Shown: positions 26,945-36,038 of the stretch, piece after piece
Position numbering within the stretch: the stretch's first letter is position 1
Layout: each line of letters starts with the position of its first letter
Source: Sulfurimonas denitrificans DSM 1251
GTDB taxonomy: Bacteria; Campylobacterota; Campylobacteria; Campylobacterales; Sulfurimonadaceae
DNA: 64,000 nt
Assembly: GCF_000012965.1 (NCBI RefSeq)
Contig: NC_007575.1
Span: 682,001-746,000, forward strand
Reading direction: 5' to 3'
Made by a program: the position numbers and the translations under genes
Notes under the pieces: model-generated
Told to the model about the DNA's origin: nothing
The model's input: the letters and a program-made list of their open reading frames with translations, nothing else
The model's database searches: none

Positions 26945-28537
26945 ATGACGATGATACCAAACAGAGCTAAAATTCTTGAAAAAAGTCTATGCGATTACTA
27001 CTGGGCTTATTCTGATATCCTTAGAGATATAGGGATTAATGAATCTACTTATGACCAAAGAATCATGGCTTTTATGGCTTTAAAACTTCTAATTGACAAT
27101 GACAAGCTTATGTTCACTTTTGAATATAATAATAATTTTGGCTTGGATCATGCAATATTTGCTAAATATGACTTGGGTGAAACAAAAAAAACTTTTCTAA
27201 ATATTATAAAAAATATAGAAAAGCTTGGGCAAAATCTAAATTATTTCACACAAGAGAGCAAATATAATCCAGATACCTCTAAAAATATTTTGACCTATTT
27301 AAATCATTTTAAAACATTTGAACTTGAAAGATACATTCAAGAGCTACCTAATAATTATCTTGAAAATGTACTTGACATTTACACATATAAGGCAAATTTT
27401 AGAGACTATCCAAAAGAACAGTACAAAGACTTGTATGAAGCTACTATTTCAAGAATGAAAAAACTTAGTGGTGATTTAACAGGGCAACATTTCACTCAAA
27501 AATCTATTGTACATCTTATGTGTGAGGTTTCTAAATTTGAAGCTGAGGGGTATGATAAGCTTGCTATTTATGATCCAACTTGTGGAACTGCCAGTATGCT
27601 CATGGAATCTGCACACTACTTTTATAACAAAAATAAAATAGAAAATATTGAGGTTTATGGACAAGAGTTACACGGGCAAACTTGGCTTTTAGCAAAAATA
27701 TTTCTTGAAATTAGTTCTCTTGATGGAAAATCACAAGGTATTAAAAATACGATAGCTTATGGAAACACTTTAACTAATCCTGCTTTTGCAAATGGAATCA
27801 ATGGAGATACAAGCTTCGACTTTATCATAGCAAATCCACCATTTGGCGTGGATTGGAAGCATAACTATGATGAAATAGTACAAAATATGAGTAGCAAAAA
27901 AAGTGACTTTTTTGTAGTTAAAGATGAAAAAAATAAAGTAGTAACTCCTAAAAAATCTGATGGTCAATTTTTGTTTATGCAACACATAATAAATCTGATG
28001 AAATCAGAAAAAAGAAGGAATAAACACGCTCATGCGGCTATAATTAGTTCATCTACGCTTATAAGTACTGGAAATGCTACAAGTAGTGAATCAAAGATAA
28101 GAAAAGAGATATTTAATACAGGTTTTGTAAGTGCTGTGCTCGAACAGCCAAGTGCAATGTTTACCAATACGGATATAAGTTCGCATATATGGTTTTTGGA
28201 TAGTGACCCAAGCGAAAAAATCACAATAGTAAAAGCAGACACAAAAGAGGAAGAACTTTTTTCACCACATCTACAAGCCAAAGATAAGATGAAGAATTCT
28301 TATAGTCAAAAAAATATTCGTAGACTTGCCACCCTTATCAACAGTAAAAAAGAGTTTAAATATAAATCAAAATTTATAGACTCAAAAGATAGATATGAGA
28401 TAAATATATCAAATGAGATAGGCTTCAAAGACGAGGTGGAAGATTTAAACTTCGATGAGCTTACAAATGAGCTTAATATGCTCATGAAAGAGATGTGTGA
28501 AGAGTTTCAGAACAGCTCACTCTTTGGGATAAAATAA
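26945..28537 (+). CDS. hsdM: Type I DNA adenine methyltransferase subunit (HsdM-like)
   Basis: 530 residues. An N-terminal helical HsdM domain leads to GDLTGQHFTQKSIVHLM, the SAM motif DPTCGTASM (210-218) and the catalytic NPPF (297-300), the pattern of N6-adenine methylases. It would methylate adenines at sites chosen by the specificity subunit. AAAGGAG precedes the ATG; hsdS starts directly after the stop. There is no hsdR in the element; the next genes are McrB/McrC-like. Everything expected for an active enzyme is present. Confidence 0.92.
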   Translation: MTMIPNRAKILEKSLCDYYWAYSDILRDIGINESTYDQRIMAFMALKLLIDNDKLMFTFEYNNNFGLDHAIFAKYDLGETKKTFLNIIKNIEKLGQNLNYFTQESKYNPDTSKNILTYLNHFKTFELERYIQELPNNYLENVLDIYTYKANFRDYPKEQYKDLYEATISRMKKLSGDLTGQHFTQKSIVHLMCEVSKFEAEGYDKLAIYDPTCGTASMLMESAHYFYNKNKIENIEVYGQELHGQTWLLAKIFLEISSLDGKSQGIKNTIAYGNTLTNPAFANGINGDTSFDFIIANPPFGVDWKHNYDEIVQNMSSKKSDFFVVKDEKNKVVTPKKSDGQFLFMQHIINLMKSEKRRNKHAHAAIISSSTLISTGNATSSESKIRKEIFNTGFVSAVLEQPSAMFTNTDISSHIWFLDSDPSEKITIVKADTKEEELFSPHLQAKDKMKNSYSQKNIRRLATLINSKKEFKYKSKFIDSKDRYEINISNEIGFKDEVEDLNFDELTNELNMLMKEMCEEFQNSSLFGIK

Positions 28538-29967
28538 ATGATAGGAACTTTAGATAGTCAAGTTATTGAAAAGTTTAAAGAGTTTCAGGAAAAAACTGGG
28601 AAATATGCTGATTTAGATATTAATAAAGTACTTTTTGATAAAAAAACAATAGATGATATTGTTGATGACTTTATAAAAGGTTCAACTCCTAAATATTCGC
28701 ATAATCCCACGGATACAATGGTTATAAAATCTGGACAAGCTCGAGGGAATTATAATGAGTTTAACTTTACGAAAACAGCTTATTTGGATTTATCAAAAGT
28801 CAAGAACCCTAAATATTTACAAAAAGGTGATATCTTAATTAATACAACTGGTGTAGGTACTTGCGGGAGAGTAACACACTTTTCGATCTTGATGGAAATT
28901 ACGTATCTGATAGTCATATAACTACTCTTAGATATGATAAAAATATAATTAATCAATTTTACTTGTTATATTTTTTCGTAAAATTTGGATTTAAAAAATT
29001 GGAGTCAATGGCAGAAGGTTCTGGTGGTCAAATAGAATTGAGTATGGATAATGTTAAGCCTTTGTCTATTTCTATTCCTAAAGATTATAATGAATATAAA
29101 TCTATTGATATACAAAATATAATAGTTGAATTTTTAGAATTTTGGAAAATAAATTATACAGATATCTTTAGAAAAACTGTTGACCATCAAAAACCAATTA
29201 TAGAAAAAATCAAAAAAGCTTTAGTTCCTGCTACATTTAAATATGACAAAATATTAACAAAAAGTTTTAATAGTTTTGCAGATGACAATGGCTATGATCT
29301 TACTCTAGAAAGTATAGTGTTTAAAGAAGTACCTTTTTTTGATTTAGTTAAGGTAACAAATGGTTCTGAATTTCCAGCTGGTTATGTTAAAAGAGGAACA
29401 GGCGAGATTCCATTGATAAGTGCTGGTGTGAAAAAAGACATAATGGGAACTATAAAAAGTTTATTGGGAAATAATAAATCTGAGCCTTTAAAACATTATG
29501 TATTTAATGACACTAAACAAAAATGGAACGAAGTAAAGCATTATATTGGAAAAAATTATTATACGCTAACAGCAGATGGAGAAGGTGGAAATATTACAAA
29601 AAGAGCCAAAGAAAATTATCCAAAAGGGTTTTACACTACTAATATTTGTAAAACTTTAGAATTTAATGAGGCAGATATACAGGATGATTATTTCTATATG
29701 TCTTATAAATTCACAAAATACAAATATAATTTTGATTTTGGTAATAAAGCAAATAACGATAATTTATCTTTCATAAAAATTACCTTACCTGAGAATCATA
29801 ATCTCTATTCATCTTTAGATTTACAAAAAATATTAATAGAATTTTGGAATAGTATTTTACAAAGTATAGATAATCAATTTGAAAAATTTGAAAATATTAC
29901 TATACTAACTGATAAAATAGATGAAGCTTTTTTATATAGAACTTTTAGCAAAATAGAATGGAGATAA
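28538..29967 (+). pseudogene. hsdS: Type I specificity subunit (HsdS-like), split by a 2-bp frameshift
   Basis: Two target-recognition domains lie in two frames. The first frame (28538-28921) reads to GTCGRVTHFS and then garbles; the second, open from 28861, continues LFDLDGNYVSDSHITTLRYD. Taking two bases from the ACACAC at 28874-28879 restores GRVTLFDLDGNYVSD and gives about 475 residues, normal for HsdS. As it stands a 127-residue half and a second half (up to 368 residues) would be made. Cause could be slippage in a short dinucleotide run, mutation or a sequencing error. HsdS chooses the DNA site for HsdM. Confidence 0.8.
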
Positions 29968-32114
29968 TGATGACAAAAGAAGGAATATATAGCCAAATAG
30001 AGAAATTCAATATTAATATAGCAAATTCAAAAGAAACTAAAAACAATAAATATTACTATATTAATTCAGATGAAGCATTACTAAAATCACAATTTATCAA
30101 TGAAATACAAAAAGATATAGTTATTAAAAATAAATTAGATTCTATTGAAACAGTGATGGATTTATGTTTTGGTAGTGGGAATTTAGCTTCACATATATTA
30201 TTAGAAAATCAAATACAATATAAAAATATTATTTTAAATGATTACTTTTTAGATGAATGTAATCAAGAATTAGAAAACTTATTAGAAAACTGTGAATTGA
30301 AACAATGTGATTTTTTTAATTCAGATTGTTTTGAAGAAAATAGTGTTGATTTGCTTATATTTAATCCTACCCATGGTGGTAAACCAACAATAAAAGATTT
30401 TGTTAATAAAGAAAATAAAGATTTTGATGCTTTAAATAAAACATTATCTAAAATATTAAAGCCTAATTCACTTGTTATTTTTCGAGGTTTGAAAGAAGAT
30501 TTTCAAGAATTGATATTTTCTAAATTTAAATATAAAAAAATCTATTTAGAGGGGAGTCAGTCTTTATATGTTTGTTACGATATAGAGGCTGAAAAGAAAG
30601 ATTGCTACGAATATACAAATAATCAATTTATAGAAAATGAAAATTGTGAAATAGAAAAAAGTTCTGATGAAGAAGATTTAGATATTGGAGAACTTATGCA
30701 AGAATTAGAAGAAAATAAGATTGAAAATAGTTTCAATGGTGTTCTTCAATCTGAATCATCAATTGTAACTAATGCACAAAATGATAATGAAGAAAAATTT
30801 ACGGAGTGGTGGTTAAGTAGTAGTTATCACTCTGTTGATGGAAAACCTTATGCAGAAAGTACTAAGAAAGGATATTTACGTGCTTTAAAACAATTAAAGA
30901 CGGAGTTGATTACTTTTGGATTTGATAATATTGATATATTTAAACTTCAAGATTTAAAAGAAGTAAATGAACTATTAGATAGATTAGAATCAGGCGATTT
31001 ATATGATTATAATAAACGACATGATAACTCTGATACAAGTAATGGATTAAAGCAATATATAAAATTTTTAAAAGGTGAAAGTAATATAAATACCTTTAAT
31101 AATAGTAAAGAAGAAGAAGACAATATGAAAGATACAGAAATTATAAAAATAAAATTTTCAGATGAAGGAAAAGGAAACTTAGATTTTTCATATAAAAATA
31201 TTCTTTTTAAAGGTGTTCCAGGTACTGGGAAAAGTAGGGCTATAAATGAGATTATAAAAAATCATTTAGAATTAGCAAAAAATGATAAAAATGCACTGCG
31301 TATAAATATACATTCTGCATCTTCAAATAGTGATCTTATGCAAGGAATAGGAATATCAACAAGTGATAAAGGAAATATCAAATATAGTGAAAAGCAGGGG
31401 CTTATATTAGATATTATAAAAAGAGCTACATTTCATCCAAATCAACCTTTTGTATTGATTCTTGAAGAGATACAAGAAAATAGCCTCAATGAGCTTATTG
31501 GGGATTTAATCTACTTAATTGAAGATGATAAAAGAGCAAAATTAACCGCTGATAATAAAGAATATGATAACTATGAAGACCTTGTGGATAAATTGGTAGA
31601 TGAAGATGATACTTTAGACTATGTTGAGATACCATATCTTGTAAATGATAGTACGAAGTATAAAAAAATGATAATGCCATATAATTTATATATATTTTGT
31701 ACATCTAATTATAGAGATGATAAAAAAGTGATAGAAGATAATCTCTTAAGAAGGTTTGAGGTTATTGAAATTTATCCAAAGGAAACTATCGTAAATGATT
31801 ATGCAAAAGATTTTTTTGATAAATTGAATAAGTCTATTAATGCTGTTATGGAAAAGCAAGGCGAAATTCATCCTGATAGATTTTTAATAGGTCATGCTAT
31901 ATGGAAAGATGTTGAAAATAAAGAGTTATTTTATAAAGCATTTTCTAAATTGATAACAGAATTTAAAGATATAAGAGAAATAGAATTTGATGTTTTTAAA
32001 TCTATCATAGAAGGTATATCTTTACCTGAAGATGTTAGTATTGAGATTGAAAATAGCTATTATAAAATGATAAAAGATATTCAATCAAAAATTCACTATG
32101 ACTTCCTTAGTTAA
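29958..32114 (+). CDS. McrB-like AAA+ protein fused to a methyltransferase-like domain
   Basis: 718 residues as drawn; GGAG at 29960-29963 favours starting at 29967 or 29970. Domain 1 (about 1-210) is a Rossmann methyltransferase fold with motif I DLCFGSGN (68-75), but motif IV is NPTH (136-139), not NPPY/F, so it may bind DNA or SAM without catalysis. Domain 2 (about 282-375) resembles the helical domain seen ahead of some McrB proteins. Domain 3 is McrB-type AAA+ with GVPGTGKS (419-426), FVLILEEIQENSL as Walker B and CTSNYRDD near the sensor. It overlaps hsdS and the mcrC-like gene. Confidence 0.75.
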   Translation: MEIMMTKEGIYSQIEKFNINIANSKETKNNKYYYINSDEALLKSQFINEIQKDIVIKNKLDSIETVMDLCFGSGNLASHILLENQIQYKNIILNDYFLDECNQELENLLENCELKQCDFFNSDCFEENSVDLLIFNPTHGGKPTIKDFVNKENKDFDALNKTLSKILKPNSLVIFRGLKEDFQELIFSKFKYKKIYLEGSQSLYVCYDIEAEKKDCYEYTNNQFIENENCEIEKSSDEEDLDIGELMQELEENKIENSFNGVLQSESSIVTNAQNDNEEKFTEWWLSSSYHSVDGKPYAESTKKGYLRALKQLKTELITFGFDNIDIFKLQDLKEVNELLDRLESGDLYDYNKRHDNSDTSNGLKQYIKFLKGESNINTFNNSKEEEDNMKDTEIIKIKFSDEGKGNLDFSYKNILFKGVPGTGKSRAINEIIKNHLELAKNDKNALRINIHSASSNSDLMQGIGISTSDKGNIKYSEKQGLILDIIKRATFHPNQPFVLILEEIQENSLNELIGDLIYLIEDDKRAKLTADNKEYDNYEDLVDKLVDEDDTLDYVEIPYLVNDSTKYKKMIMPYNLYIFCTSNYRDDKKVIEDNLLRRFEVIEIYPKETIVNDYAKDFFDKLNKSINAVMEKQGEIHPDRFLIGHAIWKDVENKELFYKAFSKLITEFKDIREIEFDVFKSIIEGISLPEDVSIEIENSYYKMIKDIQSKIHYDFLS

Positions 32115-34308
32115 ACTAATATTCCTTAAAGAGAATGAAAAAGATATTTTTTATTCTCTTCAAAATCAAGGGATAAATTCTTCTAAATTTGAACATCATT
32201 TTATTGATTTATTTAATAAAATGTATAACAATGAAGTGGGTTATTACATCTTCAAGCAAGATGAACAAATTTATAAAATTATCATATTACCTAAAACGAT
32301 TGATGAAAAAAGTCCAACTGCACAAAAAGATTTTGTGAATTATTTACTTCATTATCATAGAGTAAATAATAAATACAGATTTGACACAACAAAACAGATA
32401 CCAAATTCACTTTTAAGTCTTGCATTTGAAGAAAACAATCAAGATGAAAACAACTCTCATAACCCAATTGAAGAGTTTGAATATTATAAGTACAAATCAA
32501 TACTTGAATCAATAGAGTACTTTTTTAAAAAGCATAAAAATTTTAGAAAAATTCATATAGATTATAAATCACAAGATATTAAATATAAACTTAATCTCTC
32601 AAAAAATATAAAAGAGTTAGACAAAACAAAAATACATCAAACACAATCGTTAGATGTACTGTATTCTCAAATAGCAACTATAACTTATGGTGCTTTAAAA
32701 TTGTTTGCTAAAAGAAGAATAGATATTATCAAAGATGAAGAATATAAAAAGCAACTCATCCAAGAAGCAAGAGAACTGATAAGCTTTATCGCTAAAAAAT
32801 ATCCTATAGATAAGAATTACAAATTTAGTTTATCAAAATTGAATAATTCTAAAACAACAAAAGTGTATAGTAACAAGAGTGATACCAAGTTGTTGTTAGT
32901 GGATATAAAATCATTGTTTGGTTTTGAGCAGATGTATCAAGATAATGAAGTGTATGTTAGCAATCGATATGATTTAACTACAACATCATTTTTTATAAAT
33001 CCTTCAACATTCTATGAATGGTATATTTATGATATTTTTGAAAGTACTGTAGGTCATCAATATTCTGTACTTTTTGATAAGCACAAAGAAGCAAGTAAAA
33101 AAACCCAGACACAATATGATTTAACCTCAAAATATGATGGTGATACAAAGAGAAATTCAAAACCTGACTATATTTTGATTGATGAAGAAAAGAAAATAAA
33201 AGTTGTACTTGATGCTAAATGGAAAAACATTCCTAAGTTTAATGAAATTGGATCTGAAGATTTTTTAAAGTTAAAGCTTGATACAGAGTTATTAAATAAT
33301 AACGGCTATTCAACATTGGCTTATTTGATTTATCCATATTATCCACATGAGAATGACCATATTAAAATTACAAAAGAAAGTAACCAATATTTTAACTTTG
33401 GTGTTTTGAAAATTGATATGAATTTCGATAAAGATAAAAATAGTATTAATTTTAAATATGATTTTGAAAGAATTGAAGAACAGATTAGAAAAGAAGAGAA
33501 TGACGCCATAATTCAATCAAGCTCTGAAAGATTTACAAGTGAAATAGATGTTCGCAGAAGTGAGTTAATTACTAAACTCTTAAACAGTGAAGATCTTGAA
33601 AACAAAGAAGAAGTTTTTGCTGAACTTGATAATACACTTTTAGAATCAGCAACAAAATTAAGTGAAGAGATAGGAGAAAAAATATCTCCAGAAGTTCAAG
33701 AAGTTCTTGACCAATATAGTGATATTTTAGAGGAAGATAGTATAAAGTTTTTAAAATCTTCTTCTTCAATATACAACTATTACGTAGCTAGAAACTTTGA
33801 ACATTTTGATTATTCTATGCCCGCAAGTGGTTTATGGAAACTAGTTGAACTTGAGCTTAATACGTCTTTTTCATGGTTTCTAAGAATCAAAAGTAATGTT
33901 TGTAATAATACTTCTCCTTGGATAAATATATCAAACTCAAGACGAAGTATCACTCAAGATTTAGAGAATAGAAAGCAAGTGAAGTTAAATCAATTCGAAC
34001 ACAATAATATAAGTAAACTTCAAGGCATAATGCTAGGTGGAATTATTTTGCTTCTTAAAGATGCAAAAACAATTGAGGAGTTTGATGAAATAGAAAATTT
34101 GAATAGAGTATTTTTCACATCAGAATTAACTGGATTTCTCTCAGAAATTATTAACTTAAGAAATGAACATGCACATATAAAAGCAATGTCATTAGAAAAA
34201 TTTGATGAACTTTATAAAAAATTATTTAACAATAATGATTTAACAAAAACAAACATTTACAAACTATTAAAATTTAAAAAATCAACCAAATCTTTTATTA
34301 CAAAATAA
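32098..34308 (+). CDS. McrC-like PD-DxK nuclease with C-terminal HEPN-like motif
   Basis: 736 residues. The centre matches DUF2357/McrC proteins: FINPSTFYEWYIYDIFE, then a PD-DxK nuclease core KPDYILID...VVLDAKW (D357, D372, K374). Beyond residue 480 comes a coiled, acidic linker and an extra helical domain of about 160 residues ending in INLRNEHAHIKAM, where R688-x4-H693 fits the R-x4-6-H signature of HEPN RNases. The start overlaps the McrB-like gene by 17 bases, so both proteins are made together, as McrB and McrC are. The nuclease call is firm; the HEPN call is by one motif plus helical context. Confidence 0.7.
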   Translation: MTSLVKLIFLKENEKDIFYSLQNQGINSSKFEHHFIDLFNKMYNNEVGYYIFKQDEQIYKIIILPKTIDEKSPTAQKDFVNYLLHYHRVNNKYRFDTTKQIPNSLLSLAFEENNQDENNSHNPIEEFEYYKYKSILESIEYFFKKHKNFRKIHIDYKSQDIKYKLNLSKNIKELDKTKIHQTQSLDVLYSQIATITYGALKLFAKRRIDIIKDEEYKKQLIQEARELISFIAKKYPIDKNYKFSLSKLNNSKTTKVYSNKSDTKLLLVDIKSLFGFEQMYQDNEVYVSNRYDLTTTSFFINPSTFYEWYIYDIFESTVGHQYSVLFDKHKEASKKTQTQYDLTSKYDGDTKRNSKPDYILIDEEKKIKVVLDAKWKNIPKFNEIGSEDFLKLKLDTELLNNNGYSTLAYLIYPYYPHENDHIKITKESNQYFNFGVLKIDMNFDKDKNSINFKYDFERIEEQIRKEENDAIIQSSSERFTSEIDVRRSELITKLLNSEDLENKEEVFAELDNTLLESATKLSEEIGEKISPEVQEVLDQYSDILEEDSIKFLKSSSSIYNYYVARNFEHFDYSMPASGLWKLVELELNTSFSWFLRIKSNVCNNTSPWINISNSRRSITQDLENRKQVKLNQFEHNNISKLQGIMLGGIILLLKDAKTIEEFDEIENLNRVFFTSELTGFLSEIINLRNEHAHIKAMSLEKFDELYKKLFNNNDLTKTNIYKLLKFKKSTKSFITK

Positions 34309-35974
34309 TTTTTTTCAAAACACTCTCACACCATCTCTCAACACTGTCATCGTCAACATCGCCTTTTTTATGCTCTTTTTGCTCAAATGAAAGAGAGTAG
34401 TTCTTTTCAACATACCTAGCAAGGTCTTTATACGGCAAATCTTCTTCAATGTAGTGTTCTATTATCTCTTGCATATCATGTTCAGTATACGGCTCCGTAT
34501 CTTCACTTGTAAAAAATATCCAGGTTGATGGTCCCCAACTGCTGTCTTGCTCTATCTCAACAATGTATACAGCTTTTTGGTCATAAGCAAGCTCTCCAAA
34601 CAGAAATCTTCTTTGCTTGTCCTCATCACCATGCAGTAGTGACCTTGACTTAGTTGACTTTCGTTTTTTGTTTTGAATCTTTTTTATTTTTAACGGTCCA
34701 ACGAGTTCTGAACCCTCTACAAATGCAAAAGTCAGTAAAGCCTCATAAAACTGATAAAAGTTTTCTAAATTAAATATCTTCTTCTCTGTATTGTTTTCTT
34801 CTGAGTCGTTTGAGATTGCAACTTCACCAAGATTTTTATCTCCATCAGCTGTCGGAGTTTCAAAACTGTTCCCCACCGTTTTTGGAATATTATCAACAAG
34901 CAGTTCTGATTCATTCTCTAAATAGATAGTTGTTTCATGCATAGGTACTTTGTTTTTATAGTATTCATCTTCGTTTGTGCGTATGATATATGTTAGATAC
35001 TCACTAGATGGTGTGCCCGTATAAATCTTATTGCTTCTTTGAGGCTTTTTTCTTTTGAACTTTTTCTTAGGCGGCTTGGGAATATTATATTGCTCAGGAC
35101 CAATATCTCTAGGGTCTGCTTTGGCACTAAACTGTTTATAGTAAAGCTCTTCAAATCCTAGCGCTGAGTTATCCGAATGTATATTTAGGACCAAGTACTT
35201 AGGATTACCTCTTTCATCGTCTCCTAGGTATATGTATGAAGCGTATATCTCGAAAGGATTTTTAACAGGGAATTGCGCCTTGATTTGTTGATACTCAAAG
35301 CTCGCACTTAAAGATTTTTGATTTGAAATATATTCAAGTCTTGCTCTTGCAAAAGAATTACCTATAAAACGACATAAAAAAGGCAGGTCTTTTTTTCCTG
35401 CTTTCTTTTTAATATGCAGCTTTATGACAGTTTCTCCTTTGGCATTTTTTTCATTATGGAAACTACCTTCATAATAAAGCTCTCCAAGCGTCTCACTCAT
35501 AATCGCATGTTTCATAGATGAAGATAAGAAGTAGAATCTATTTGCTATCGTATAGCACGGTATTATAAGTGTACATTCATCTTGTACTTCTACATGGGCA
35601 TATTGTCTCAACAGGTACTTAGCTACATCTTCATAATCTATTATGTTTTTAGCTTCTTCTTCACTAAGGACCGTTGATAAACGCACAAGATTTACATCAA
35701 TATTTTCATTGACTGTAAACTCACCCTTGAGCAAAGTTTTATTCTGACCAACATGCTCACCGTCAGTATATATATGACCGACTTTATACTTATATCTCAT
35801 CATTTCAGGGGCTATATGTTCTGAACGAAATCTGCCTGTTTTTATATTACGAAAAATTGCTTTGTAGTAGTTGGGGTGTTCTTTGATATTGATATCTGTA
35901 ACTGTTACAAATTCAAACGGTTGGTTAGGAAATTTTGAGAAGAAATTGAGGATTGCTGAATTGTTTTGTGACAA
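34298..35974 (-). CDS. tnsE: Probable TnsE, DNA-structure-guided target selector
   Basis: 558 residues (Tn7 TnsE has 538). TTG start with GGAGG eight bases before it, inside the transposon right end. Similarity to Tn7 TnsE as I recall it: IPCYTIANRFYFLSSSMKHA against IPQLELARSLFLINSYF, a variable middle, a strand block YIVEIEQDSSWG against FVLLEVDASDG, and the end VERWCESVLKKI against MEGWAERVVRE. TnsE directs Tn7 to replicating or broken DNA without a fixed sequence, which suits the insertion inside flhF. It converges on the McrC-like gene, overlapping 11 bases at the 3' ends. Alignment by eye only. Confidence 0.6.
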   Translation of the reverse strand: MSQNNSAILNFFSKFPNQPFEFVTVTDINIKEHPNYYKAIFRNIKTGRFRSEHIAPEMMRYKYKVGHIYTDGEHVGQNKTLLKGEFTVNENIDVNLVRLSTVLSEEEAKNIIDYEDVAKYLLRQYAHVEVQDECTLIIPCYTIANRFYFLSSSMKHAIMSETLGELYYEGSFHNEKNAKGETVIKLHIKKKAGKKDLPFLCRFIGNSFARARLEYISNQKSLSASFEYQQIKAQFPVKNPFEIYASYIYLGDDERGNPKYLVLNIHSDNSALGFEELYYKQFSAKADPRDIGPEQYNIPKPPKKKFKRKKPQRSNKIYTGTPSSEYLTYIIRTNEDEYYKNKVPMHETTIYLENESELLVDNIPKTVGNSFETPTADGDKNLGEVAISNDSEENNTEKKIFNLENFYQFYEALLTFAFVEGSELVGPLKIKKIQNKKRKSTKSRSLLHGDEDKQRRFLFGELAYDQKAVYIVEIEQDSSWGPSTWIFFTSEDTEPYTEHDMQEIIEHYIEEDLPYKDLARYVEKNYSLSFEQKEHKKGDVDDDSVERWCESVLKKIIL

Positions 35975-35982
35975 ATCTCAAT

Positions 35983-36033
35983 CCTCCAGTAACATTTATT
36001 ATTGTAGAGTAACTTTTGTTCTTGTAAATGACA
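35983..36033 (-). repeat. Right terminal repeat with inner TnsB-like repeat
   Basis: Read inward from 36033 the end begins TGTCATTTACAA and matches the left end at 24 of 27 bases. A second copy of the inner core, ATGTTACT, lies at 35988-35995 on the minus strand and overlaps the region holding the tnsE ribosome site. Multiple TnsB sites at the right end are typical of Tn7-like elements; here I can see only two. Confidence 0.8.
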
Positions 36034-36038
36034 GTATG
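36034..36038. repeat. Target site duplication GTATG, right copy
   Basis: Exact match to 18402-18406, directly outside the right end. Its ATG (36036-36038) is flhF codon 115 and could serve as a start codon for the downstream fragment. Confidence 0.93.

Larger units (their letters stand above)
18407..36033. mobile_element. Tn7-like transposon, 17,627 bp, inserted in flhF
   Basis: Bounded by inverted repeats beginning TGTCATTTACAA and by the exact 5-bp duplication GTATG. Content from left to right: ABC-type ATPase and DUF262 genes (minus strand), tnsA-tnsB-tnsC-tniQ (plus), a TnpA remnant (minus), a promoter and hsdM-hsdS-mcrB-mcrC (plus), and a probable tnsE (minus). All transposition genes read through without frameshift and the flhF halves show no decay, so the insertion looks recent. 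Placing the tns block in the middle, with cargo on both sides and tnsE at the far end, differs from classical Tn7, where tnsABCDE lie together at one end. Confidence 0.93.

Noticed and set aside
30000-34300. HsdR restriction subunit hidden in the cargo operon
   Set aside because: The only ATPase has McrB-type AAA+ motifs, not SF2 helicase motifs, and the nuclease resembles McrC; no DEAD/DEAH box was seen.
18407-36033. CRISPR-associated (CAST) transposon
   Set aside because: No cas gene and no repeat-spacer array is visible between the ends; only tnsABC, tniQ and a TnsE-like gene are present.
35871-36035. Native N-terminus of FlhF starting at 35871
   Set aside because: These codons are antisense to the tnsE 5' end and inside the transposon; the true N-terminus is at 18062.
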